Source: Diadophis punctatus similis
Taxonomy: Eukaryota; Chordata; Lepidosauria; Squamata; Dipsadidae
Assembly: GCA_023053685.1 (NCBI GenBank)
Contig: JALIGW010000003.1
Location: 139,757,626-139,821,625, forward strand
Reading direction: 5' to 3'
Length of the DNA: 64,000 nucleotides
Made by a program: the position numbers and the translations under genes. Under the pieces are notes generated by a model. The model saw only the letters and a program-made list of their open reading frames with translations, had not been told where the DNA came from and did no database searches. Of the stretch, positions 45,546-57,348 are shown in pieces; positions within the stretch are counted from its first letter, which is position 1; every line of letters starts with the position of its first letter.

Positions 45546-46122
45546 GTTGTAGGGAATATCCTTCTGGGTTCAGTTCCAAGTGGGGAAAAAGACACTGCAT
45601 TCATGGAAGTTGCTTGGAAAGAAGGTTTAATGATGGATGGGAGCACATGGCAGGAGCCCCTGTACAGAAAAGGTAGATTACATGCTTCCAGGTGTGGGTG
45701 AAGAGAAAAAAAGGGAAGGGAAGATGCTGAGTCCCTTGGTTTTATAACCTCTGTTGGGTCCCACCTCTTAGTTTCCTGTTCCTGTGTATATAATGCACTG
45801 ATTGGTGGTCAGGCTCCCAGGAAGCCATGCAGTGGCAACTCTATAGGCTTTTGTCTGTCCCAGGCTTGGCTGAATGAAAGGGCCTTGGGCAAATCCTAAT
45901 ATGGCTATAACTGAAGGAGATAGATCTTTGTTGTGTATAAGATTGCTCCAGGCTAGGTGGGAGGAATGTGGCAAGGGTGGGGGCAGGGAGCTGCAGGAAG
46001 CTGATTTGTATTTAAAACATGTTTCTTTTTTCCTCATTCAGGGAAACATATTATTTCCTTTTTTCAATATTTCCTAGGATATTTCATTTTTTCTAGGAGG
46101 GGGTGGGTACTAACTTCCTACA
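45546..46122 (-). mobile_element. Solo LTR of an endogenous retrovirus/LTR retrotransposon
   Basis: The 577-bp unit starts TG and ends CA. Its inner termini are complementary (TGTAGGGA and TTCCTACA), and 5-bp duplications CCTAT lie on both sides (45541-45545 and 46123-46127). On the minus strand a CCAAT box (45801-45805), a TATA box (around 45741-45748, 'ttataaaacc') and an ATTAAA polyadenylation signal (45626-45631) come in the expected U3-R-U5 order. A single LTR with a target duplication and no internal genes is what recombination between two LTRs leaves behind. No viral coding sequence is present. Confidence 0.85.
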
Positions 46123-46127
46123 CCTAT

Positions 46128-47325
46128 AATGTTGGGAGATAAAACATACCTGAATGACAAAGAGCTGACTGTTCTACTGACCAACATCACCAAAGGTATA
46201 TCTTTTAACTGATAGGCGTTTTCTCCATTATTCGGCCCTTTATAATCCCATATTCATCTAGCTTTGTCTGTTTCAGCAAGGGGTACAATTTACAATTTTA
46301 AATGGCTGCGTTTATTTATGACATTTTAAGAGGCAGGCGCTGTGCTGCTCTCAACAATCTTATGTGTACCTCTATCAACACTAATTTGTCTTGTCTTCCT
46401 TACTCTTTGGGAAAAGAAATCTAATCAAGTTCTTTGGAGTATTTTTCTCTGCTGTAATTCTGCAGTGAAGTTGGCATGGTGCCTAACCATGTAAAAAAAA
46501 GAGAGAGAGAGACAGGGGGGAAAAGAACATTTGAAGTGCTGCAATATAAAATAACAAGGAAGCTTTTAGCCACATTCATGTGGAGAAGACTATGAAAATG
46601 TTTACTTGCAATGTTGTTAGCACATGAAAAGATTAATCCAATAGGATAATGCATCTCAGAATTGCAAAATTGTCTGTCTTGTTATTTAAATATGTTATGT
46701 AAATAGAGCTCGATGGAATACTCATAACATTTAGATACTCTTTAATAACAAAAAGCCATGGTCCAACAGCGAGTTACTCAAAGTCCTTCTTAGTCTTACT
46801 CTTGTCTTGCCCTGGTAATGAAAGTACATTAATCCAGTTATTTATTTACTCTAAACTTTACACCATGACAGTGGCGCCAGTGGTTGTGTCTGAGAAAGCC
46901 ACTGGAAGCACCACCATCACCTTCACATAAAAGGCTGCGTCCAGTGACAGCTGAAGTTGTGTTTCTCGGTGGCTGTTGGGAAATCAGCCAAGATTGCTAC
47001 TGGCAGTGTTCCTCTTGCCAACTTAGTAGGCTAGAGGGGCCTGCTGTATGTTATTCAGCCATCTCGCAAACAAGATGCCATTGATAGCTTCTCTTATTAA
47101 AAACATCTAATTTTCTCACCGGCCTCACCAGAAGGTCTTCCACTTGTCATTGATAGTTTAACACAGGGACTTTTGATATGTGCTGAATGAAATGAAAAAG
47201 CACCTTTGAAAAGCCCTGAGTACTGCATATGCTTCCTTGAAATTCAGATCCTTGGTTGATTTAAATATTGTGTAACCCTCAATCTGGTTCAACATCATCA
47301 TTCAAGACCACTTTTGTGAAGGATC
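46128..47325. other. No gene or recognised repeat
   Basis: Single-copy-looking, with no supported exon. Confidence 0.4.
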
Positions 47326-47333
47326 GTCTAAGC

Positions 47334-47468
47334 CAAAGGTGTCAAACTCACATCGTCACAGTGGTGTCACATGACGTATCCGGACTTTTTCCCCCTTTGC
47401 TAAACCAGGCAGGGATGTGGCCAGCATGTGACGCATCCGGCCAATGGGGTGGGAGTTTAACAGCCCTG
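47334..47468. mobile_element. Short hAT element (family S), exact target duplication
   Basis: It runs from CAAAGGTGTCAAACTC to GAGTTTAACAGCCCTG. Identical GTCTAAGC duplications lie at 47326-47333 and 47469-47476. It is an internally deleted 135-bp form like 19793, sharing 'acatgacgtatccgg'-type sequence. Confidence 0.9.
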
Positions 47469-47476
47469 GTCTAAGC

Positions 47477-47904
47477 CATCCTATAAGTCTTGCTGCACTA
47501 GGACACTAGGCCATTTTAGAAATGTCTTATCATTTTCTAAGGAAGGCTTCCAACATTTCCATTTAATTCAAGAATATAGTGCTTTAGCAGGGTTCACATG
47601 TTACATTCTCCCATGGTTTGTCTCAATTATGGATTGTTAAACAAAATGTCATGTTGAGATCAATACATCAAATTAAGTCAAAAGGAAACAAACATCATTT
47701 GGGCAGCCATTCCTTCCAGCCCACAGAAATATTTATAAATTACAAAGATAATGCATAATCTATGACTTGCTTAACCATAAGTTACTTCATAAGCTGCAAC
47801 TCTCTGAGTTCACAGCGCAGACTAAGATAAAATAAAGCAAACCATGTTATGGTGCAATGTGGATGTGACAGATTATTAACAATAAAGCCTCAATTCAACC
47901 CATG
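47477..47904. other. No gene or recognised repeat
   Basis: AT-rich; no supported feature. Confidence 0.4.
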
Positions 47905-47912
47905 GTTTAGAG

Positions 47913-48556
47913 CAGTGTTTCTCAAATAGTGGGGCGCCCCCCCCCCTGGGGGGGCACAGAGTGATGCCAGGGGGCGCATGTGACCCCGGGGAACATGTGC
48001 GGTCCCTCTCGATCGATTCCTCCGGACCGGGAGTGTTTTCCCAGTTGCACGCTGCTCCGAGCCCAGAAGAGAAGGCAGCTAGGCGGGTCAGGGCAGCTGC
48101 GTGGGTTCTTGTTGTTCTCGGTGGGCGTCGCAGTAGCCATGAGTGGCATGGCGAACCTACTGCTGGACAAGGAGGATCATCCTCTGCCTAAAGCCTCCTT
48201 CCACACCATTTGCTGTGAGTGCCTGGCAGAGGCGGCGCTTATGGGCCAGGCCGGTGACCCCAAAATATCGGCTTGATTAAGCTGGCCTGGCCCCATGTCA
48301 AAAGAGGACGCTAACCATGGTAGCCTATGCCTGCCTAACCGAAAACAGGCTCCACTGAGTTCAGTGTGACTTATTCCCAGGTAAGTGGGTAGAGTAGCCT
48401 TCCCCAGCCAATAGTTTGCTTGCAGCTTATAATAAGTAAAATAATAAATATTAACACTAAAATTCCATTGGGGCCCAGATCGGAGAGTTGGGGGCGCGTG
48501 AAATGTTTACTTCTTCCTTGGGGGGGGGCATAACAGAAAATAATTGAGAAGCACTG
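47913..48556. mobile_element. hAT element resembling OposCharlie1, with a first-exon-like insert
   Basis: It begins CAGTGTTTCTCAAATAGTGG and ends with the inverted AATAATTGAGAAGCACTG. Identical GTTTAGAG duplications lie at 47905-47912 and 48557-48564. 'gtggggcgcc', 'agtgatgccagggggcgc' at the left and 'gggggggcataacag' at the right match, from memory, OposCharlie1-type hAT elements. Those are another group known for horizontal transfer in tetrapods. The interior includes CpG-rich sequence with an ATG-initiated short frame and strong splice-donor words. No transposase is present. Confidence 0.85.
48100..48220 (+). other. Putative captured host first exon inside hAT element
   Basis: The ATG at 48139, in a 'gtagccATGA' context, starts 25 codons (MSGMANLLLDKEDHPLPK...) up to a splice-donor-like GTGAGT at 48215. 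The upstream sequence is GC-rich like a 5' UTR. Another donor-like CAG|GTAAGTG lies at 48380/48381. I do not recognise the peptide. Codon use looks gene-like, but the length is too short to prove it. The alternative is chance coding potential in GC-rich transposon DNA. Confidence 0.35.
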
Positions 48557-48564
48557 GTTTAGAG

Positions 48565-50553
48565 GGAGGGGAATGTCCATTAAAACCAAATGTCTGTTAA
48601 ATCCGAAGTGATATCATCTCCCTCAAGTAATGTAATTTCATAATTGAAATAAATCAGTAAAACCTCATTTTGATCCACAACTCTTAATTTAATGGACATT
48701 AGTCCATTCAGCTGGGGCAAAGTCTGAATGAAAAGTGTCTTTATTTTGTTGGAAATCTATTAAACCAAGGTCCATAAAATTATAAGTTTACGGACTTTAC
48801 AGTAGTTAGTAAACTTATAATTTCTAAGGAGCATCAGTGAATACATACTGTATATGGGGCAGACACAGGCAGGCCACCTGAAATAATAACCAAACTTGTA
48901 GTGATGTATTATTAGTAACTGCCCCATTTCACCATAACTTATTTATTTATTAATCATGTTTATAACTTATCCAACTCAGAACTTGGGGAATGGGCGTAGA
49001 ATTAATTTTTTTTAATACAATACAATATAATGTTTTTAAAAGAGTCAATAAATCAGAGACTAACATAGTGAATGCCTCAGTAATAAATTCCCAAAGGCAC
49101 AAAACCTTAACATAACAAATGGGGGGAAAGCCAGATTAAAACTCATTTAAAAAATAGCAAAGTTGGGTCAACTGAAACTTCATGGTGTTACCATTCTACA
49201 GTGCAGGCACAATGATAGACAGGACCAAATGTCTAGGCCCCATCAAGTGCCATTATTTCAAATATGGGATCTGAAGAATCTACTCTATCAAATCTTACTG
49301 GATAGACAGAAATAGTGGGAATCCCAAAACATCCAGGAAGTATCATGAAAGGCATTGAGTCATAACCTGCATCTTGAATTACACTCAGAAGCTTACTGGT
49401 AACCTGTGCAGATCTGCTAGCAGAGGTGTGCCCATTACTGCCCATGCAGTAATGGGCACACCTCTGGCCTATATGAACAACCCCAAATAGACTGTATTGC
49501 AACACAAGAGCTGATTAAGGCATGAGTGACTGTAAGAAAGGACACTTTAAGGAGGAACTGTGAGTCCAGCATCACCCCCAAATTATGCATCATTTGTATC
49601 TAGGGAAATATTGTCCCATTCAGTACTGAAGATGGAAAATTGGGTACCAGACAAATTCAGCCGTATCTGTTTGTTCCTTCCCATCCAGGCCCTTGAAAGC
49701 ATCACTGGCAGCTCATGGTTGAATTACACAATAAGATAACATCAGCATAGGGATGATATCTAACCCCCATGTCATGACTTCCCCCAACAACTTCATGTAG
49801 ATGTTAAACAGAAGGAGGGAGAGTGTTGAACCTGGTGGCACTCAAACTCCAGGGCCCTCAGTCTTCATCTTTCCGCCCTCCCATCAACACTGACCATCAT
49901 TCATGCCCTCCAACAATTAGTCCAGAGGGATGTCATGACCAATGGTGTGGAAAGTCTCTAAGATATCGAGCAGAAGTAGAACAATTGAATCACCACTGTT
50001 CCAGTTCTATCAGAGATCATGGACAAGCTTGATTGGTGCCCTCTCTGCCCTTTGATACCTTGACTGGAAAGGGCACAGATAATCCATTTCCTCCAGTCTC
50101 CTCTGAAGGTGCAATACAACGAGTTTCGGGATGGTTGGAAACTGGGCAAACTTGTTCAGTATCATCCTTGATGACGAACCTTCTGGACTAATTCCTCTTG
50201 GACAAGAAAAAGGGAGTCCAGTGTAAGTAGATTTCCAGATTCAAAAACCACGTTTGGGAATCACTTGGAAAAGGGAAAAAAAATAATACAGTACCTTTAT
50301 TCAATATTTGGTATTAAGATCTGCAATACGGTTTGCACCGCTGGCTGCTACAACTCCAGAACAAAATTGTGGGCCTTTAAATAAGTTACTAGAAATGGAA
50401 AACAAAGTGATCAAGGGATTGAACACCTCTTCTACAAGAAAAGCTTTATGGCCTTTCAATACACAATATATGAATAAAAGGATTACATGGCAAAGATTTA
50501 TGTATGGCTGGGTAGAGAGAAGATTCAGATTCAGGGGCAGAATATTATTTAAG
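48565..50553. other. No gene; possible old repeats, one perfect hairpin
   Basis: The stretch 48590-48800 has words reminiscent of Tigger-type ends ('cagtaaaacctcattttg', 'acggactttacag'), but I cannot define an element. 49700-49990 ('gtagatgttaaacagaagg', 'ggagagtgttgaacctggtg') resembles an old dispersed repeat I cannot name. No supported exon. Confidence 0.35.
49421..49466. repeat. Perfect 21-bp inverted repeat with 4-base loop
   Basis: The left arm 49421-49441 ('cagaggtgtgcccattac'...) is the exact complement of 49446-49466, with loop CCAT. There is no U-run after it, and no transposon termini. Confidence 0.97.
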
Positions 50554-50561
50554 GCATGTGT

Positions 50562-51292
50562 CAGGGGCGGGTTCCTAATTTTTTTACTACCACTCTGTGG
50601 GTGTGGCTTATTTTGTGGGTGTGGCTTGCCAGTTATGTGACCAGGTGGGCATTGGCCTCGGGAGCTTGGCATTGCCCACCCGCAATGCAGCCCCCCGCAG
50701 CGGGAGCAGCAAGACCGCGGCAGCGGTTCTTCTAGGAGGCTCCGTCCGGCCTGAATGCTTCTCCCCATTCGATGATCCTAGGCTCCTGCCGCCCATTCCC
50801 CCTCTCCTCAGCAGCTCGAAAAGCCTCGAACGTGCGAAAATGCCTGGGATCATCACTGCACGTTCGTGGCTTCTCGGACTGCTGAAGGGAGGGGAACTGA
50901 GATAGGTCCTGCCACCCATTCCCCCTTCCCTCAGCAGCTTGAGAAGCCTCAAACGTGCAAAAATGCCTAGGATCATCACCGCGCATTCGTGGCTTCTCGG
51001 ACTGCTGAAGAGGGGAATGGAGATATCTCCTGCCACCCGTTCTTTCAGCGTCTCATGCGCTCCCTCAGCCATCCTCCCCTGCTTGGACTCACTGTGGGGT
51101 CGGAAGACAGCGCATGCACAGTGCCGGAAGCTCGGCTTCTGGGCATGCGCAAAAGAATTTTTAAAAAAAAAATTAATTTTTTTTTTAAAAAATGGCGGCG
51201 CCCAGCCACTGGACCGCACCGGTACTGTGACGTCACCAGCAGGCCGCTTCCGGTGCTATAGAGTGGACCGCACCGGTAGGAACCCACCACTG
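50562..51292. mobile_element. Long hAT element (family A) with internal tandem hairpin units
   Basis: It runs from CAGGGGCGGGTTCC to GGAACCCACCACTG. Identical GCATGTGT duplications lie at 50554-50561 and 51293-51300. At 731 bp it is the longest family A copy. It contains a CRE (TGACGTCA, 51228-51235), a YY1-like 'aaaaatggcggcg', NRF1-like remnants ('agcgcatgcacag', 'ggcatgcgcaaaag') and a tandem array at 50770-51050. No transposase is present. Confidence 0.95.
50770..51050. repeat. About 2 tandem copies of a 125-145 bp inverted unit within hAT element
   Basis: Each unit runs from 'ctcctgccgcccattccc' through 'ctcagcagctcgaaaagcc', 'cgaacgtgcgaaaatgcc' to 'cgttcgtggcttctcgg', 'actgctgaag'. 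The two sides of each unit pair ('cagcag...gaagcc...cgttcg' with its inverse). A third partial start follows at 51028. Confidence 0.8.
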
Positions 51293-51300
51293 GCATGTGT

Positions 51301-51726
51301 GGATATGTAGTGCCTACCAAGAACACTTTAACCACTTTGCCCATCAAATTCAGACCTCTGTACAGCCTTAATACTATGCATGAGTGAAGAAATTGTTAGG
51401 GAGGCTTTCTTTAGCTATTAAAACACTAAATTTAGGGTTGTCCTATTTAAAAGGGAAAAAAAGAAATAAGCTTTTTGGAATTCACTGCGCCAAGATGTAA
51501 TAATGGCCAGCAACTTGGACTACTTTAAGAGGATATTAGACAACTTCACAGAAGATAAAATTGTGAACAGCTACATGTTAAAATAGCCATTCACTGCCTC
51601 CAATGACAAAAGCAAAAGGTTTCCTGATAACAGTTGCTGATGAGTTTGAGAGGGCAATTGTTCAGCCTGAGGGCATTCCCACTGCCATCCGATTGGCCAC
51701 TGTGAGAACACAATGTTGGAATAGAG
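51301..51726. other. No gene or recognised repeat
   Basis: No supported exon. Confidence 0.4.
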
Positions 51727-51810
51727 CAGAGGTGGGGAACCATGGCTGGCTCAGGAATTCTGGGAGTTGAAGTCCACAAGTCATAAAAGGGCCATGGTTC
51801 CCCTCCCCTG
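51727..51810. mobile_element. Palindromic hAT-type miniature (family P, 'GTGGGGAAC' subtype)
   Basis: It runs from CAGAGGTGGGGAACCATGG to CCATGGTTCCCCTCCCCTG. The flanks GAATAGAG and AAATAGAA agree at 6 of 8. It is a shortened copy of the 31506 subtype. Confidence 0.75.
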
Positions 51811-52046
51811 AAATAGAAGGACCAGTTTTTATCATCTGGCACAACTTTTCTTAGGTCTTAAGAAACAAACTCACAGAACCATACTTGCCAAAAATGGCAG
51901 AAAAGCCAAACTGCACTATCCTACAAGCGTAACAATGACCTTGTTTATCTGTGACGCGTCTTCCCACACCACATAGTCCATCTATGCAACCTACCACAGT
52001 AAGATGTTTTGATTTGGACGGCTTTAAATGGCAATAAGCACATTAA

Positions 52047-52298
52047 AAGAGCTGAGGTGGCACAGCGGTTAGAGGCAGGTACTGCAGGCCACTTTAGCTG
52101 ATACTGATCCGCAGGTCAGCGATTCAAATCTCACCAGCTCAAGGTTGACTCAGCCTTCCATCCTTCCGAGGTAGGTAAAATGAGGACCCATTTTAAAATG
52201 AGGACCTATTGTTGGGGGCAATATAAATATACATTGCTTACTGGTGTAAACCGCTTAGAGAGTGCTTGCACTGTGAGGCGGTATATAAATCTCACAAG
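52047..52298 (+). mobile_element. Squamate tRNA-derived SINE
   Basis: Same family as 20404: 'gaggtggcacagcggttaga', B-box-like 'gattcaaatctc', 'ctcaaggttgactcagcc', 'aaaccgcttagagagtgc', 'gaggcggtatataaat'. It includes a local duplication of 'aaaatgaggacc'. The tail is very short. Confidence 0.88.
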
Positions 52299-53506
52299 TA
52301 AATTTACACCAAGTAAGTCCATCAATGCCTTACATTCGGTTTAATTTTGGAAAGAGCAAGTTTCAGAACTTGTTAGTTCTGAATTCCAGTTGCTGGGAAA
52401 TAAAATACAATTGCATTTATAAACTACTTTTGGACTTCCCTTAGCATTTGGATGGCTACTGTGGAACAGAATGCAAGAGTAAATAGGGCTTAAATTGGTT
52501 CCAAAAAGTCATTTTTAAGATCAGCATAACAATGGTTAACACATTTTTTTTTTGCCACTTGCCAGTATTTCAGGCACCAAAATCTTGTAACAACAGATCT
52601 GATAGCTTTTGGGGGAAGGAGACTAGAATCTATAGTCCTGGGGAAAAAAATTAAGGAAAAGGATCCAAAATCAAATGCCTGTCAGATTAAGGTTCTTTTA
52701 TTATGCCTTTAAAACTTGAAACAATTAGCAGCAAAATAGGTCTTCCCCCCCCACAGATAACGCAACTGATAGCTGTAGCAATCATCTCATATTATGTTTT
52801 TTTATTATTTTTGGTCACAAATTAACATCAGCGATTCCAAAATGCAGCAATCTCAAAATATAACCATTAGGGTAGTTGTTACATATTTAATTTCATGCTT
52901 CATTCAGCATAAAGCAGTTGCAAAATGGCCAAGCAGAGCAAATTAAGGAATCGGTTAGACAATTTCCTGTTTAATTGAAAGCAGGTAGGGTTTCCCCCCC
53001 AAAAAAAGTAATAATTGATTTTGCTACTAATGAAATGTGTACCATTTTCTCTCTCAATCCTGTTACTGAACAAAATACCTTCCATTATTAGAAGCAGACA
53101 AGAAAAAAGGAAATGAGAAACATGGAGAGAAAGGAACTCCACAATGTAGCAAAAATGTTGGATTCCTTACAGGATGTACGCACTGATATTTGGGGCTCTC
53201 TCTTTTGACTTCTCCACTATATTACCTGCTCAATCTTTATTCCCATAAACCCAGGAGAAATCTCCTGTGGATATGCCATTCATGCCAGTATAGATCAAAG
53301 GCTGAAAACATTTTCCCAAACAAGTTCTCCCTCTCATCTATAGCTTTCCTCCTAGTACAGCCATAGAGTTGCACCATGCTAACTTCAATAAACATGATCC
53401 AGAGCTAATTTATTGGCTCGGATCACATGCCATGATTGATTTAACCATAGCTTAAGTGAATCTCAGCTGGTTGGATTCACACAAGCCAAAAAGAAATTAC
53501 ATGTCA
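52299..53506. other. No gene or recognised repeat
   Basis: AT-rich; no supported exon. Confidence 0.4.
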
Positions 53507-53514
53507 GTGTAACA

Positions 53515-53912
53515 TAGGGGTGTCAAGCTCAAGGCCCGGGGGCCAGATCCGGCCTGCAGGGTACTTAGATCTGGCCTGCGGGACCGCCCTGAAAACAGTG
53601 AACGATAGGCCCATGGTGCTTCTGCTAGTGAAAACGGGCTCCCGAGCTCTGTTTTCGGCTGCCTCAGCCTCCTGCAACCCTCTGCCAGTGAAAATGGAGC
53701 CATTTTCACTGGCAGAGGGTTACAGAAGGCTGTGGCAGCCGAAAATGGAGCTCGGGAGCTGTTTTCGCTGGCAGAGCACTCGGGCCCCACAGGCGCCCCC
53801 AACAGGACTGATGTTGAGCTGGCCACGCCCCCTGGCCACGCCCACCCCGACCTCCCCGAGGTCAAACACAACCCTGATGTGGCCCTCAATGAAATTGAGT
53901 TTGACACCCCTG
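53515..53912. mobile_element. Non-autonomous hAT element (family S)
   Basis: It runs from TAGGGGTGTCAAGCTCAAGG to AGTTTGACACCCCTG. The flanks GTGTAACA and GTTTAACA agree at 7 of 8. The interior has inverted blocks around 'ctgccagtgaaaatggagcc' and 'ccattttcactggcagagg'. 'tgatgtggccctcaatg' is shared with 7118 and 62229. Confidence 0.92.
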
Positions 53913-53920
53913 GTTTAACA

Positions 53921-54785
53921 CAATACTTAATCGAGCCTGAAGCAATATTTGAATCCAGGGTTTGAACATGATTGGTTTAGCTATGATTAATATAGATGGC
54001 CTGATATACCATAAATAAATGACAAGGGAATGAAGGGGAGATTTATGCTGGATGAGGAAGTAGTATGCTATGCTTCTCAATAATTAACTATAGTTAAAAG
54101 ATTAATAGAATTATGTCTGCAGTGGGTTTATTAAATAGTTGGTTAATAATAGGACTTATCTTAAATTGTCAAAAGAACACCTTTTACAAATGTCAGATTC
54201 ACTTGAGAAATGTACTGTATCCGTAAAATAAAAATATTTTGCTTATATTATCCCAATAGAACTTGACTGAATTTAAAAGAAACTAAGATAATTTCATCCA
54301 TCATTTATCTTATTCAAACATTATCAAGAAAATCACATCCTGCAAGTTTTAAAATTAGACTATGAAAGTACAATATTATCAACTGAAATATTTTGACAAT
54401 CCAATTCTTCCTTTCCTTGGTTTTAAAATTCTTGCGAGAAGCTCTCTTCTGTAAAAAGAAAATCTTTATTGCAGTCAATGATCAGTATATAATAAAGCCC
54501 AGTAATAAAACACAGGCTACAAGGATAGGGATAACTGGAGATCATAAATTTAAGTGGATGTATCATTTGGTCAGCTCCACATTTACATATAACAAAATGT
54601 AGCTATGCTTAAAATGACAGAATTGTATGTATCTGAAACAAAAAAAAGGTTAAATTGGACTGGTTGAAATGGTCAGGAAATTTATTTAGATGTAGGGTTA
54701 TCAATTCCAAGTGTATTCCAGCACAAAATACACAATGATATTAGCATGGACAGAGACTTAGTCCAAAAGGGATGCCTTAACATCT
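53921..54785. other. No gene or recognised repeat
   Basis: AT-rich; no supported exon. Confidence 0.4.
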
Positions 54786-54886
54786 CCCAAAGGTGATTTT
54801 TCGAAAGGCAACTGGACTTTGTTTTTCAAAAAACAAAAAAAAAAAAAAAACAAAGTCCAGTTGCCTTTTTAAAAAGCACCTTTGGG
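54786..54886. repeat. Fold-back repeat (family F)
   Basis: The arms 54786-54826 and 54846-54886 are inverted ('cccaaaggtg...ggcaactggactttg' and its complement) around a poly-A loop. The arm sequence equals the right side of the fold-back at 10476. Confidence 0.8.
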
Positions 54887-55261
54887 GCAACCATGACCTG
54901 AATGACTGAGAATATTTATAGACACTTTGCATCTTCCATTTAAGACTTCTGTAGGAAGGGCATTAAATCAAGCCGGCCAAATGCCTTCCTATGATTTGAC
55001 TTAGACATCTAGCAGATCAAAAGATGGTGATGGATCTCTACGGTATTTGGAAATATATCATTGGAAGGAGATGGCATGTCTAATATGATATTGATATTCT
55101 TTAATATATTTATTGGCAGCTTGCCTGAGAGTGCGGAGTTAAGGAGAATCAAAGGAGCTCCAATTGTTAATTCACTGCTTTTCACTAGGCTGAGACAAAT
55201 TATCTATAAAGATGTGAAGTGTCAGACCTATGAAAGTATATTTTGGCCTAGTATGTAAAAA
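54887..55261. other. No gene or recognised repeat
   Basis: No supported feature. Confidence 0.4.
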
Positions 55262-55485
55262 TATGAGCCAGTTTGGGGTAGTAATTCCCAGACTAGAAAC
55301 AAAAACATCTTGAATTTTAATCCTACTTGAGACATAAAGCTAACCTAGTGACCTTGGGTTGGTCACTCTTTCTCAGCCCTAGGAAGTAGGCCATGGGAAG
55401 CCACTCCTGAAATCTTGCCAAGAAAACTTCAGGGTCTAATCCAGGAAATCAGTAGGCATCAACAATGACTTGAAGGCGTACGCGA
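55262..55485 (+). mobile_element. Old tRNA-derived SINE (MIR-like)
   Basis: 'gtgaccttgggttggtcact', 'ctttctcagccctaggaag', 'cttgccaagaaaacttcagg' and 'atgacttgaaggc' match, from memory, an abundant amniote/squamate SINE body. The tRNA head at the left is heavily mutated. Confidence 0.6.
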
Positions 55486-56268
55486 TATATACCTTGATCT
55501 CTGTTTTACTAACGCCAACCTCATGGCAAAGAATCACATCTGAGACATAACAAGGAGTTGTAGATATGTTCCTTAGAAAATTAATGTGGGCTTTTTTTAA
55601 CAGGACAAAGGAACTCCAGATGCCTAATTGGGAACCAAACAATAACTGTACTGTAACTTTTGTTGAGTACCCTTGGAGTACACTACAAACAATGTTCCTT
55701 TAATGTAAAAAAAAAAAAGCAATCCTACACCAGATCTCTAGGCTATTTGCACTAGGCCTTCTCTGTGCAATCTACATGAGATTGTGGCATGAAAGTCTAT
55801 GCCTTAAATTATTTAACCTGTTCCATGGAGTGATTTTTAGCATCCAAATAAGCCTTTGGGGCCATTTGGCAAAGGCTACCACTTTGGTCGTTGCAATTAA
55901 TTTCCGAGCTTTTGAGGCACAATAATTGGCCAGTTCCCAAGATTGCCTTCCTTAGACCAATCAGAGCCTGGGAAAATAAAATTGCAAAAATAAAATTGTT
56001 TTCATAAAATTTCATCAATGTCCATTGCAAGTATAATACATTCTCCAGAATGATCTCCAAAATCTAGAACTCCATCAAGTGTTGTCTCCAATGTCTTTCT
56101 CGTAGACTAAACTCTTCTTTTCTCAAGAAGGACCTCAATTCATATGGTAATTTGTAAAGATGTGGTGACATTTGTTTTCATCTATTACCTCTCTTTTATT
56201 ATTATTCACTGTATGTTGTGGTTTTAGTGTTTCTGTTGTCAGCTATCTTGCCTATATCTAATAGAAAA
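55486..56268. other. No gene or recognised repeat
   Basis: No supported exon. Confidence 0.4.
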
Positions 56269-56337
56269 TGTGTGTGTGTGTGTGTGTGGAGAGAGAGAGG
56301 GAGAGAGAGAGGGAGAGGGAGAGGGAGGGAGAGAGGG
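56269..56337. repeat. Compound (TG)n-(GA)n microsatellite
   Basis: About 10 TG units, then GAGA/GGGA purine repeats. Confidence 0.95.
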
Positions 56338-57252
56338 AATTACAATTTGTCTGAAGTATGTAAAACTCAGTTTGGCAAAATCAGAAAAAGCAGAAAAGTA
56401 GAAAAACCTCACTGCCATATTAAAAAAAAGCTCAATAAACTACTAAGCTATTCAATCATTTCAGAAACTTTCTTAATCAGCCAATCAATATCAAGGGAAA
56501 ATATTCTCATGCATCTCAAGTAAGGCATCACTTTTAAAAAAATTATAAATTAATCATGTTATTAAATGTGTATTTTTTCATGTCTTTTCTGAATTCTTTG
56601 ATTTTTATTTTATTCTACGTATTGCAACTCCTTTTATTTTCCTTATACTGTAAATAATACAGTACAAAGTTTCTAGGCAACTCATCAGAGTGAACTAAGT
56701 CAGCTACCAACCAAGTATCATAATATGCTTTCCTAAAAAGATTTGGGAATAACTGAAAATTAGACATGTAATTCTACAATAGCTCTTGAAATCCATGAAC
56801 AGGACACAGGAATTGGTATTCAAAACATGCTCATAATTACTAGGAAAAGGTTGGTAGATGAAAACACGGCCCGATGAGCAGAATGATATGACACTTTGAA
56901 TTATGGACAATAGCATTTAACTGAAAGGACATATCAAGCATTGGGAAGGAAGGGAATTGTAGCTAAGATTTTTAAACCAGGCATCTTTCAGTAAAAAATC
57001 TCACATCATCATCTGGGAATTGGGCTTCCAATTTCAGGAACAAATTGAACTTCAGATAGTCTCCCTATTTAAGGCTCTACACAGAATGGCCTCAAAGGGG
57101 AGAGGAGAGAAATAGCATTGCTATGGTGAATACAAAGATCCAGCCGCAAAGATCGTGTCATGCTTCATTTTTAAAATCAAAGCCACTTGAAGAGATTTTC
57201 TTAGACAGGAGGATAAAAACAATATCATCAGAAAGAAACTAATTAAAAACCT

Positions 57253-57255
<3 letters not shown>
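56338..57255. other. No gene or recognised repeat
   Basis: AT-rich; no supported exon. Confidence 0.4.

Positions 57256-57343
<88 letters not shown>
57256..57343. repeat. (GA)n microsatellite
   Basis: About 44 uninterrupted GA units. Confidence 0.97.

Positions 57344-57348
<5 letters not shown>

Noticed and set aside
49233..49505. 90-codon minus-strand frame
   Set aside because: It has no recognisable domain, lies in probable old repeat DNA and overlaps the perfect hairpin.
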